From positions 62,001 to 126,000 of the forward strand of contig SAUG01000121.1 of the NCBI GenBank assembly GCA_011316305.1: 64,000 nucleotides of DNA, read 5' to 3'. The position numbers and the translations under genes are program-made. Within the stretch, counting starts at the first letter, position 1; each line of letters begins with the position of its first letter. Below, one piece after another: positions 34,818 through 45,254 of the stretch. Source of the stretch: Rusavskia elegans (taxonomy: Eukaryota; Ascomycota; Lecanoromycetes; Teloschistales; Teloschistaceae). A model generated the notes under the pieces. That model searched no databases. It saw only the letters and a program-made list of their open reading frames with translations, and was not told the DNA's origin.

Positions 34818-36413
34818 ATGTCCTCCCTGGATCAGCAATCAATAAACAGTCCATCAAGAGACTTGCTCACACCCGATGCCGAAACTTCCTTCTTCCGATC
34901 ATGGGCTCTTCGAACTCGCAACTCCGCTTACAGTAGCTCGAGCGATATATCACCCGGGACCAGAACCCCAGTCGCAAGCCCTATCTCACCAAGGGCCCTA
35001 GCACCGCGCCCCCAACGTCGGGAGGTTCCTACCCGTTCTCGGGAAAGCCATGTCTACCACGTCGAGAGCGGACCGTATCGACAGGATGTGGTAGGGCAGC
35101 AGACTGCGTCGTCTCAATTAGCCCCAGGCTCTGCAGTGAAAGAAAGGATAATTACAAAAAGCGGAGGGTCTGGTGATGCACTCGCCCCCAGATCGAGTTC
35201 CAATGCTTCCTCAATCGCCAGACGCGCCCTTAGTTTAGTGAAGGGTTCTGCCTATGCAAGAAGGCCAAGTACAAACCAGGACACGAGGCCAGACAAGCCG
35301 GTAAAGAATGGCTTGTCCTGGAAGCGTGAATTATCCGGCCACTGGCTAGAGATTCGGATTGGGAAGAAGGAGGAGTCCAACAGGACACCACCAGGAACCC
35401 AACACTCTACCTCGCACGTTCACTACAGTCCGACTCCGCCCTCTCACACGGCGACTCGAATGCGCAAGGTCAGCGGTCACTCAAAGTCCAAGATATCCTC
35501 ACGTCCACCCACACGCGGCAGCACCGACTCGTCTTCGCCCGAGAAGCCACAAAAGGAGACCCTTGTCGACCGCACAAAACGGATCTTGGGGATCAAATCC
35601 GGAATCTCCCTATCGACTGAGCAGCCAACAAGAGGTCGATCGAGGAGTATCGCGGAGACCCTTGACCACACCTCCGCTGCTCTGCAAAACCTCGTCGAAT
35701 TGACACCACCAAGCGGTTCCAGCACAAGCAACATGAGCACCGCATCCATCGCCGGCAAAACCAAACATCGAAATCACTTCCGACCACGTTACCACCGCCA
35801 GCACACCGGCCATTCAAGCTCCAGTTCCGTCCTCAGAGTCATGCTCGGCAGGCCTCCAGTCAGCACCCCCAACGCCGATTGCATGTACACCGGATCAGAC
35901 TCACAGCAATATTTCCGAGTCGAACTGACCGCGCCTCACGCTCCGACATACCTCCCCTCCGAAGCCCGCAGAATCGGCACCCCACCACTCCCAGAGTCCA
36001 AACTTCGTGGTTTCTTCTTCGACTACAACCCTCCTCGCTCACCACCACAAACCAAAACGCAATCAGCGGGCCCCTGGCCCAACGAACCCATGGACACAAC
36101 GATGCTACAACCCCGTCAACACGACAACCCGAAGCTTCCGCACACATTCGTAGGACAACGCACCTTAAGCGCGCGGTCGCAAAACCACGACCCGGACGGC
36201 GTCGATTGGTTCAGAGTCAAAGTGGCGCTCGGACAAGCCGAGGAAGAAAGGGGAGGGTTTGAACTACATGTACCCGAGCATTTGCCCAGCAGTCCGCTGT
36301 GTCCAAGGCATCCGAAGCATAAGAGTGGGGGGAAGGGGGTTTGTGTTTATCATGGGAGGAATAAGACGGGGCCGGATGATGTAGTGGAGGAGGTGGAGGG
36401 TCTTTGGCATTAA
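34818..36413 (+). CDS. Ser/Pro-rich fungal protein of unknown function
   Basis: An uninterrupted frame of 531 codons starting ATG TCC TCC CTG. The protein is rich in Ser, Thr, Pro, Arg and His and looks mostly disordered. It has no membrane segment or catalytic motif I recognise. Short ordered-looking blocks are SSIARRALSLVKGSAYARRP (about 130-150), LSWKRELSGHWLEIRIGKKE (about 167-186) and, near the C-terminus, DGVDWFRVKVALGQAEEERG with FELHVPEHLPSSPLCPRHPK. The last block, with spaced Cys/His, could be a small metal-binding element, but that is a guess. Length and third-position GC favour a real gene. I do not recognise the family. Confidence 0.7.
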   Translation: MSSLDQQSINSPSRDLLTPDAETSFFRSWALRTRNSAYSSSSDISPGTRTPVASPISPRALAPRPQRREVPTRSRESHVYHVESGPYRQDVVGQQTASSQLAPGSAVKERIITKSGGSGDALAPRSSSNASSIARRALSLVKGSAYARRPSTNQDTRPDKPVKNGLSWKRELSGHWLEIRIGKKEESNRTPPGTQHSTSHVHYSPTPPSHTATRMRKVSGHSKSKISSRPPTRGSTDSSSPEKPQKETLVDRTKRILGIKSGISLSTEQPTRGRSRSIAETLDHTSAALQNLVELTPPSGSSTSNMSTASIAGKTKHRNHFRPRYHRQHTGHSSSSSVLRVMLGRPPVSTPNADCMYTGSDSQQYFRVELTAPHAPTYLPSEARRIGTPPLPESKLRGFFFDYNPPRSPPQTKTQSAGPWPNEPMDTTMLQPRQHDNPKLPHTFVGQRTLSARSQNHDPDGVDWFRVKVALGQAEEERGGFELHVPEHLPSSPLCPRHPKHKSGGKGVCVYHGRNKTGPDDVVEEVEGLWH

Positions 36414-36768
36414 TCTGTATGCTTGAAGGGGTTGAGGAGGTTTGTATGGAAATGAGAGGAAGGTGGTATTGAATGGGAGTGCAATTTTGCTGTGTGTGAG
36501 GGTTGTGTGGCTACCAGGGACTCGAATGTTGATGTCGCTGCTTCGACATCTTGACAGTGATATATCGTCGAAGAATTAGGCCGTAACAAGTGGTTGATAT
36601 AACGATATTGCCTGCGATTTTCCAGGAACATCAGCCGGATAATAGGTGCAACCTCAACGCCCAAGTAACACTATAACCATTGTTTTGCATTGAATCTCAT
36701 CACGCAAGCAAATAGATGAACTACCCAAACGCCCCGCTAAACCCATTCACAATACATCTACAAAAACC
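36414..36768. other. Convergent intergenic stretch
   Basis: Lies between two convergent genes and should hold both 3' UTRs. No feature recognised. Confidence 0.4.
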
Positions 36769-38099
36769 CTACCTCCCCAACCCCTCCTTCCCCCACCCCT
36801 TCCCCCTCATCCACTCCTCCACCCTCCCCCAAATCCCCTCCACAACTTCCCTATCCCTCCACCTTCCCCCAGCCCCCTGTCCCGAATTCCATTTCTCAAC
36901 CCCCACACTCAGCACGCCCCTCCCCCACCCCTTAACACTAGGCGGCAAATCCTCCCCCCTCCACCCCACATACACGCCTAGGGCTTCTTTGAACAGCTCT
37001 CTCGGATCCTGCCACTTATAGCCTTTGAATTGCCATGTTTGGCCTGTCGTGAAGACGGCGACGACGCGGTTCCAGTAGTCGGGTTTGAATTGCTCGGGGG
37101 TGTCGACGAGGATGAATCGTAATGGGCGGTGGGGGTCGATGGTGGGGAGGAGGCGGGTGAGGTGGAGGATGTTGGCGTGAGTGGAGGTCGTGTGAGGGGG
37201 TGTGTAGAGGCCGTCTGAGAGGAAGGATTTGATGTTTGAGAGGCGGAGGAGGGAGGAGGCGGAGGGGGAAAGGAGTATGATGGGGTCGGGGCGGCGGTGG
37301 TGTTTGGGGTTGGGGCCGGAGGAGATGGGGGTGTTGTTGATGATTGGGGGTTTGCCTGGGAGGGAGACGAGGTTGGGGTTGGTGTTGGTGAGGGATTTGG
37401 AGGGGCGAGAGCGGGAGAGGAATGTTTCGGCGATTTTGCGGACGTGGGAGAAATCCTGGGATATGTTAGTCGAGGATTGAGACAGTTGGGGGACAGGGAA
37501 CTTACGGTAGGTTTAATTCCTCGAAGGACACTGTTGCGATCGCCCATTCTGCGTTCACCGTTGTAAATTTCTTGTAATCGTGGATCGACCGTCCTTCCAC
37601 CTCTTGCTCCAGCACCACCGCTCGGGATCGTCGACACTCCACCCGCAGCACCGGAAGCTACTTGCGCTGATCGTGTAGCAGATGCATCCGACTCAAGACC
37701 CTTGATGTATTCGCTATCTTCCGAGGCACCTTCAAGCCAAGTGATCAGATCCAATCTCTCAACGAACACCAAATTCTGGACTTTGCTGGCGCCATCCTTG
37801 CCAGCGAGTTCTTCGTTTAGCTCTTGCGCTGAGGCTATGTAGTCTGGGATGGCAACATCTTTTTTCTGCCAAGCGAACCAGATACTGCGGAGATCGACGG
37901 GTTTGTCAGAAGAGATGAAGCGAGTGGGCGTGTCGAGCGGGTAGGAATAATGTGGATTGCTGAATTGTAGATGGGTTGCTAACGCAAGGTTCTCTGTTGG
38001 GTCTGAGGCTGGATCTGAGGAAGTAGTTGTAATGGGAGCTTCATTGGCAGCGATAGATTGACGCAGACGAAGAAGAGGGTCTAGATCGGACATTGCCAT
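36769..38099 (-). CDS. CDC73: Cdc73/parafibromin, Paf1-complex subunit
   Basis: Predicted 426 residues from exons 38099-37506 and 37455-36769; the 50-nt intron has GTAAGT, CTAAC and CAG. Cdc73 is a subunit of the nuclear Paf1 complex that travels with RNA polymerase II and supports histone modification and 3'-end processing. The N-terminus begins DPLLRLRQSIAANEAP, as in fungal Cdc73, followed by FISSDKPVDLRSIWFAWQKK. The C-terminal 170 residues form the Ras-like Cdc73 domain: PIILLSPSASSLLRLSNIK, then DYWNRVVAVFTTGQTWQFKG and KWQDPRELFKEALGVYVGW. The ATG at 38099 (MAMSDLD) or the second ATG at 38093 could be used. Strong codon bias in exon 2 gives long antisense open frames that are shadows. 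Confidence 0.95.
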
Positions 38100-38240
38100 C
38101 ACGACGTTACAACTGGTGTTTGAGCTTTGAAGACAATCGTGATAATTCAGTATTGACGATAACCGCGCGCGCTTATTTTCAAATCGACGCGGCAAGGGTA
38201 TCTAACGCCATCGTATGCAAGGATCGATATCAAAATCGTA

Positions 38241-39569
38241 TCAGGAGTCTTGGACCATCGTCTCGGTATCAGACTTCTCAACGCTCGTGGTATCCACATC
38301 AGGTTTCTCAGCTGCCTTCGCATCTATTCCTGAAACCTCGATATCTCCATCATTTGCATCGCTGGCCTTGTCGGCTGGCGGGCTTTTGGCAAGAAATGAC
38401 GCCGACGAGGCCTTCAGGGCTGATGACGACAGTATATCAAGGGGAACGTCCTTGTCGGGCGAGTGATGCTCATCGTCATCGTCCTCCCGACTTTCTGCGA
38501 TGGTGGTGACTGCTGACCCGGTCGATGGCGTGTGCTTGTGTCGTCTCGTGGTTGCGCCAGTCGAAATTGTTGTTGTCGCTTCCGTTTCCTCGCCTTTTGA
38601 CAGGTCATTGTCGGGGTCTCTGTTACTTGAGCGATCGAACTCATGCGACTCTTCCTCTGACGACGCGATGCCTTCCGCATCAGGTGGGATCGTGTAGCTA
38701 TCATGTGGGAGGAGGTTGTACACTTCACAGACGGTTTTGAAGAGGATGTAAAGACCTTGGCTGTTTTCGATATTCCAAAATACCTGGCGATGCTGATACC
38801 AAGCGTGTGCGAAAATGCGGTAGCAGCGGCGCATAATGTTCGTCAATACGCGTAATCCACCCTGAGAACCTCCGGTCGCTTGGCTACCTAACGTAAGGCG
38901 GGACGGGAAGTTCCTGGTCGAGGTCAATTGATTGCCAGCCCAATCCAAAGTGTGGATGCAGTAATCGATAGCGCAGCACGGTTTGGGAGGATCGTGCACA
39001 GCGCAGAGGTATTGCCATTCGGAGGCGCGCATTTCAGGGCAGGTGTCCTTGGTACACGCAGGTGATTCGTTGAAGAAGCCCACAAGCACATCATTCTCTT
39101 TGACAACGAGCAGTCGACACAGTTCATAGAGCCACAATGATGGATCTACTCCATCGGGTTCTTTCGCAAGGGAATGGGCTGTTTCGGCGTTGATTGGGAC
39201 AGAAGTGTTCCCTTTCTCGGGCCGAGTGTATGAGGCGTAGAGAGCTTTCAAGTGCTCTTGCAGCTGAAAGGCAGAGTCCAGCTAGAACAGAGTTAGTATT
39301 TGCTGTATTACTGGGAGGGGTTGAGAACCTACCTGTGAGAGTGGTAGCAGAGGTGGCCCGGCTGCCATGTCGGCAGCCTTGGTGCCGGGCCGGATACGGC
39401 GAGCGGCGGCTTGATCGTATCGAGCGGCGTCATCATGTTCTATTTTCGATGATCCAGAGTTGATATGCGCACTTGGTGACGGAGGTCCAATCTGGACTTC
39501 TGGAAAGGGAGGTGGACTCGGCAAGCGAGGCGAATGCGATGGGGAGGCAGGGCCCATGACGGCAGCCAT
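38241..39569 (-). CDS. mob-3: MOB3/phocein family protein (STRIPAK complex)
   Basis: Predicted 425 residues from exons 39569-39333 and 39281-38241, with a 51-nt intron. The Mob/phocein fold is clear in residues about 80-280. It has CPEMRASEWQYLCAVHDPPK, CCAIDYCIHTLDWA, and later NIMRRCYRIFAHAWYQH, so the zinc-binding Cys/His set (Cys in TCPEM; HAWYQH) is kept. CAIDYxxHTLD is specific to the phocein (MOB4; fungal MOB-3) branch rather than Mob1/Mob2. In Neurospora and Sordaria this protein belongs to the STRIPAK complex controlling hyphal fusion and fruiting-body formation. The N-terminal 80 residues (Pro/Ser-rich) and C-terminal 140 residues (Ser/Asp/Thr-rich) are disordered fungal extensions. 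Confidence 0.92.
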
Positions 39570-39868
39570 TGTGTTACGTACAGTCTGTGCAACCTCGTGA
39601 GTCTTCGTGTAAGCTACTTCTCAATGAGGCACACGGCGTATTTAATGGCATTCTGATGCTCTGGATCATCTTGTCAACATCGACGTTCCTCCGAGACGAC
39701 GTCCGTGCCTCTGGATGCAGCGCTAGCAACGGGCCGATCCGCTCAAACGTGCTATTAATACGCTATTGATTACAACATACGTTGATACGCTCAGCCCTGT
39801 CTGTCAACAACAATCTGGTCGAGAGCTTGAGAGACTGGTAGACGTTTTGCTATATTATAAATCCAGGG
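39570..39868. promoter_or_regulatory. Bidirectional promoter, mob-3 / CobW-type gene
   Basis: About 300 bp separate the two divergent start codons. No specific motif recognised. Confidence 0.5.
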
Positions 39869-41489
39869 ATGGACGTCGCACAAGAGGGGCCACCGGATCT
39901 GGTCGAAGTCGGTGCACCTGATAATGACAGTGCCACTTATACATTGCAATCCCAAATAGAAGACCTCAGTCTCTCAAAAGTTCCCTTAACGATCGTCACT
40001 GGTACAAAGCCTACGAGAATGGACCCTTTCCTCGTGTGATCTAACTTATGAAGGATATCTTGGTGTCGGCAAAACCACCCTGGTCAATTATATTCTCCGA
40101 GAACAGCATGGGAAAAGGATAGCAGTTATACTGAATGGCTTGTACACACTCAAGACCCGAAAATGCGATTAGAACATCGAGCTAACAGCTACTACTAGAG
40201 TTCGGTGACTGTATGTCTTCCCTTAGCCATCTGTGTTTTTTGTCTTACCTGACTGAAAGCCGGTACAAGCTGCCGACATTGAGAAATCCCTGACCATCTC
40301 CCAAGAAGGCTCACAAGTTGAAGAATGGCTCGAATTAGCCAATGGCTGTCTCTGCTGCTCCATTAAGTATTTTCCCCCTTCCAGTTTCGAAAGCATTCAA
40401 TCACTCCTCTTCCCTCCTCGTCCAACATCATTATCCTCATCTTCGGCGTTCTCTTACACCCTCCCACACCCCATGTGATGACTATCTTGCTTCATTACAT
40501 CATCTATATCTCCTACACCAACTTAACACCTATCTGCACAACCTAATAATCTCCCAGAGACACCGGCGTCGCAGCCATCGAATCCCTCATCACCCGCCGC
40601 GGCACCTTCGACTACATAATGCTCGAAACCAGCGGTCTCGCCGACCCCGGCAACCTCGCCCCCCTCTTCTGGGTCGACGACGGCCTCGGTAGTTCAATCT
40701 ACCTCGACGGGATCGTCACTCTCGTCGACGCAAAGAACATCCTTCTCAGTCTCGACGAGCCCGCTGCCCCAGAGACCTTCATCCAAGAACCAACGCACGA
40801 GCACAAAGGACCACATCTAACAACCGCGCATCTTCAGATCTCGCACGCGGACGTAGTCATTATCAACAAATGCGATGTCGTGGACCACGAACAGCTTGAG
40901 AAGGTGAGAGCGAGGGTAAAAGCCATCAACGGGCTCGCGAAAACCCATGAGACGCGGTTCGGGGAAATACCGCAATTGGAGGGGGTATTATTAGATCTGC
41001 ACGCTTACGATCGGGTGGAGGTGGGGGAAGTAGAAGCCAAGGGACACAGTCACCTCGACCCCGTAAGTTCACATACATCTAAATCAGAAGACATGAGAGG
41101 TAGGAAGTGTTGCTAATTCACAGTGGTTGTAGAATATTTCAACCATGACGATTCAAGTCCCACTTCTACATCCTAACCAACGGGATAGATTGGAATCTTG
41201 GCTTCGCTCTCTACTTTGGGACTCCGTACTGCCCTCAATTGTGGGGGATGGCAAAAGCCAAGCGAAAGATCAGGTGTTCGATATACACCGAGTCAAAGGT
41301 CAGATCGCCGTCAGCGATGGATCGAGCATTATGATTCAGGGCGTGAGAGACGTCTTTGAGATGATCGATCAGGGTGGCGGTGGAAGTGGGTCTGGTATTG
41401 TAGGGAAGGGGAAAGGGAAGATCGTACTGATTGGCAAGGGCTTGGTGGGGTTGCCTTTTCAGGAGAGTCTACTGGAGAGTTTGGGATAG
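39869..41489 (+). CDS. CobW/COG0523 GTPase (ZNG1-like metallochaperone)
   Basis: Predicted 395 residues from six exons: 39869-40001, 40054-40137, 40199-40210, 40270-40366, 40558-41062 and 41133-41489. The family contains G3E GTPases that deliver metals; the eukaryotic ZNG1 branch gives Zn to methionine aminopeptidase. Motifs in order are the Walker [13 protein letters not shown] (about residue 45), NEFGDSADIEK (switch), CLCC (the CxCC metal-binding motif, about 105), ETSGLADPG (Walker B region) and NKCD (guanine specificity). The C-terminal CobW domain includes a weak GxGxGSG patch. Exon 3 is only 12 nt and codes EFGD plus part of Ser. Intron 2 (40138-40198) appears to start GCTTGT; other choices stop or lose the motif. 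Confidence 0.9.
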
Positions 41490-41931
41490 GTGTAGATCTG
41501 GAGGTACCAAAGTTGGTATGATTGCATGTGTGTTGGCTTCATTGTATCTTCAGGACTTGAGAACCAGATTGACTGAACGGTTCATGAGATACTGATAAGA
41601 AGTACAACAATCATGCTGACATATATATTTTGGAGTCGTAGGGTCCACGCTGATGTAGCAAGGTCTGAGACGCTGCTTCTGCAACAGATCGGTGTGAAGA
41701 AACCGGTGGTTTCGATCGAGTGATGTGGCAGCAAGATAGAGCTCCTGTTGTTTGAAGTGACCACGATTGTCGTAGTTGCCCCAGCAGTCCGCCGACAGGG
41801 AGGTCTTCTAGACAAGCCTATCCGGACTACCGAAAAAGATATTCAATTCCTGAAGAAGCTTGAGAATCACGAATCCAGTCAGTCGAGCCCAGGATCCGAA
41901 TGCATGCCACTGACAGGAAAGAATGCTCACC
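41490..41931. other. Convergent intergenic stretch
   Basis: Between the CobW-type gene and the minus-strand BTB gene. No feature recognised. Confidence 0.4.
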
Positions 41932-42884
41932 TCATTTTGGACATACCTCCCCCTTCGCATGAGTATGATACTCACACTTCCCCTTGGCAACCGGGTCCAC
42001 ATATTTCTTCCCATCGGACATAGCTTCAATGACATCACAAATGAACTGGCCATAGCCAATGTCCGACCGACTCTTGATATAGAACTGCCGGTCCTTTTTC
42101 ACCATGTTCTTTCTCGTCACGAGGAAGACAAACGCGTCCACAACGTACCGACGCAGTGGATCATCCTGACGTTTCAACTTCTCATAGATATTCGCAACGT
42201 GCGTGGCGCTCATGATGGCTTGATACCGACTCGTGTACGATCGTAGATGATCGATGCAAGTGTTCTTAAGATCGCGAAGATGCCAGTCGTCGGCCATGAA
42301 GTAGAGGTTTAGTAGACGGTTCATGTTAGCTGCGTCGGCGGCTTCCATGGTCGATCGATTCGGCTGACTACCTTTCGGCTGGGCAGGGCGAGTGAGCGCA
42401 TCGAACGATTTCGCGTAGAAGAAGTCTCGAAGTAGTTTGAAAGCCCCCGGGTCATGGTCTGGAAGATATTTATCCAGGAAAGGCTCCTGATGTTTAGGGG
42501 CTCCAACGAAATCCTTGAAGGACGAGGAGGCGTCGCAGATCGCATTCAAGTAGATCAGGTATTTTTGCCTTTTGCGGCCAACGTAGAATCTGACGAGCTG
42601 GCCGGAGTAAATGCTGGAGGCTATGTAAGCTCTTTACTCGAGTTGGAAGATTGCCTTGTGATATACCTTGGAAGATCATCCGAACCGTCATCACTGGTGG
42701 CGCCTTCGGTGGGGATGGCGATGGTCTTCCGGGAAGAATGGAGCACTGATTCTGGGGGATTGGGTTTCGCCATCTTGGCGGGCTTCTTCTTCTGCGCTTG
42801 TGGTGCTTTGGTTGACAAAGGTGCAGTAGCAGCCTCTGTTTCTGACGAGCTCGACAACTCTACGGCTTCCTGTAAACGGCTCAT
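41932..42884 (-). CDS. BTB/POZ-domain protein
   Basis: Predicted 299 residues from exons 42884-42667 and 42613-41932; the intron is 53 nt. After a disordered Ser/Glu/Lys-rich N-terminus (residues 1-72) the protein has the fungal BTB pattern: SIYSGQLVRFYVGRKRQKYLI, CDASSSFKDFV, then DHDPGAFKLLRDFFYAKSFD and a helical tail (LLNLYFMADDWHLRDLKNTC). BTB domains dimerise or recruit cullin-3 ligases, but most single-BTB fungal proteins like this are uncharacterised. The C-terminus ends CEYHTHAKGEVCPK, a Cys/His ending common to this group. A donor-like GTATGT overlaps the last codons, so a small extra 3' exon is possible. Confidence 0.8.
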
Positions 42885-43488
42885 CGAGTTTTGTAAGCCC
42901 TGGGATCCAGCAAGCTATACCCAAACGCCCGTCAGTAAAGTAGAATATGAACCATACGCGTGACTCCCCACTAACAAAGAATTAAAACTGCCTAGAGACA
43001 GATATGATGGAATGTAAAGCTTCTAAGCTGGAAAGATGATCACTCCGGCGGGAGAGACCGATTAAGATGATGCGGTGAAAATTCACTGGAGCCGAGTTCC
43101 CGTGACTTATCATTGCATTAACAGTTCAAGTGAGACATGATTGTAAGACGGATATGAGTCGAAACGATTGACTGACTGATCGATAGACTGCAGTATGATG
43201 AGCTAGGGCAGATGTCAGATTGTAAGAGGTAATTAAAAACGATCGAGCAATAAGGGGTCCTCCAACGCTTGGGTCTGTGACATGAAGGTGGAAGTCAGAA
43301 CTAGGTGGAAATTATGACAAGTCCGCTGGCTGTTTGACGACAGCGAAAGGTACATCGAAAGAGTGAGTCTTGTCAGTAGGATAAAGTAGCTGCAAGATTG
43401 GACTGGGGTGAAAGTAGGATATGATAAAAGGATAAAAAGTGTTTTCACTGCTTGCTATGAATGAATCTCAATCCGAAGTCTGTGTGCC
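42885..43488. other. Intergenic
   Basis: Promoter of the BTB gene and 3' UTR of the GDI gene. No other feature. Confidence 0.4.
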
Positions 43489-45254
43489 TTACTCTTCACC
43501 AACCAAGTTTGTCCCCTCTCTCAAACCTTCAACAACAAGCTCCTCGCCTGCTGCTCGTCGATAGATATCCCTCACGTCATCTGTATGATTATCAGCTGTT
43601 GAGCTCCAAAGAAAATGGTGGGTAGATTACCAGTCGTTGTCTCGAAATGGCTCGTTGCGTCGTAACTCTTCGATATGAAGATTCTATCATTCATGCCGCT
43701 TTCCAGTGGCTCGTACAGAGGTATGGGAGGCCCCATGAACTTTTCCTCTATCTTGCCTAGCCGCTCGAAGCCCGGCTGTAGTTCTAGATGATGATTACTT
43801 GAGCCTTCGGCAATGGTTGAGACGATGGCGATGTAGTAGCCCTTGGGGCAAACGTTGTGGGCAGACGAGACGATGGCGATGTAAATGTCTAGAGGCATCA
43901 GCAAATGGCTTCCAGACTTGAAGCGTGTGATTTACCGTTTTTACGTCCGACCTGCGACTGTGGAATAATGAGTTGCGCCGAATCACTGTTATCGGTATTG
44001 GCGACAGGATGGTTCAAGATACAGATTGCCTTCAAGAGTGTTCCCACGACTTGCACCTTGCCTGGGAAGTAGGATGGATCCGCAATGATCATCGATGTCT
44101 TCGTTTCGAATTTCATGCCTTCACTCTCATCGCCTCTTTCTCGCATTGTTGCCTTGATACCAGAGACCTTCCTCCCATCGTATACGATCTCATCGATCGA
44201 TGTGTTGAGCATGTAAGTGCCGCCGTAGATGGCGGACAACCGTGCAAAGCCTTGCGGAAGTTCGCCGAGACCGTAAAGGGGGTATATGTAGGGAGATTTG
44301 CCATAGCGTGCCATTGAGTTGACGTATAGCCTGATCCGTTGCACCGTCTCTTTCGCCGCCCCTCTCTGCAGCATGTATTCATCCGTTTGGTAGAGGGCCA
44401 TAGAATGGCCGATGAAATCGCGGGTGGTCGCCTCGAGACCGTATTTGTCATACACCTCCTTCATCGTGCACTGATTGAGATCGAGACCTGTCGTTGGTCA
44501 GCATCATTGCCAATGGACAAATACAGTCTCCAGTACCCCCGTAGCTGGCAGGATCATCCTCCTTGAACGCCCCAACCCATTCCAAGAATTTTTTGGCCCG
44601 CCTCTTTTCGAACAAGCCCATCAAGGGTGATCGCAAAGCCTCTGAGGCGTCTGACGGCACTTTTGCTACTGTAGCCTTGGGTCCCTTCCCTTGCTGCACA
44701 TAGCTCCCAGCAATCTGTTTAAATTCGAGGTACCGAGTCACATCTGTTGAAACGAGGATGTTGGTCAATTCTCCGTTGGACATTAAGAGTTTCGGAACAA
44801 GATCGATATTCCAGTCGTTGACCCGGCCATACTTCTTCCATGGCTCTTTCCCTTTGTTGTAAGTGCCGTGCTTCTTGAAGAGCTGCTGGACGTGAGTGGA
44901 GGATATCGGGACTGGTTTGAGTTCATACAGATTCGATATTGATTGAAGCAGATTCCCTGTGATACCATCAGCCCCGGAGCATCGTTCGTTGGACGGACTC
45001 GGCGCATACCCTCCGTAGTGGTCGTTCCTGTCGATGTGCAACACCTTCTTGCCCTTCACGCTCATTACCCTGCCAACAAACTTAATATCAAGGCGTCATA
45101 TTGGGTCGATTGAATATCGGCGCACCCGGAAAGCACACATTCTGTAAGACCTGCGCAAGCATTAGCCAACGGGCTGTTTTTAGATCGTGTGTGGACTGGA
45201 CCACACACCCGTCCCTAGCACCACCACATCGTACTCTGGAGCGATCTCATCCAT
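43489..45254 (-). CDS. GDI1: Rab GDP-dissociation inhibitor
   Basis: Predicted 469 residues, close to the family length. Eight exons: 45254-45209, 45150-45126, 45069-45010, 44956-44929, 44885-44537, 44487-43936, 43888-43631 and 43580-43489; all phases agree. GDI extracts prenylated GDP-bound Rab GTPases from membranes and recycles them in vesicle traffic. The N-terminus reads YDVVVLGTGLTECVLSG with DRNDHYGGESASINIE. The Rab-binding and mobile-effector regions are intact: VNDWNIDLVPKLLMSNGELT, TRYLEFKQIAGSYVQQ, LEATTRDFIGHSMALY and YGLGELPQGFARLSAIYGG. The 43-nt intron 4 (44886-44928) is easily missed; reading through it changes frame. Two coding exons near the 5' end are only 25 and 28 nt. 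Confidence 0.97.

Noticed and set aside
37477..38195. An N-terminal extension of Cdc73 starting at 38195.
   Set aside because: The family start is MxxDPLLRLRQSI; the extra 32 codons have no family match and the ATG at 38099 fits.
44886..44956. Apparent frameshift in GDI between ESASINIES and YELKPVPIS.
   Set aside because: A 43-nt intron (GTATGA...CCAG) explains it and restores the family sequence.
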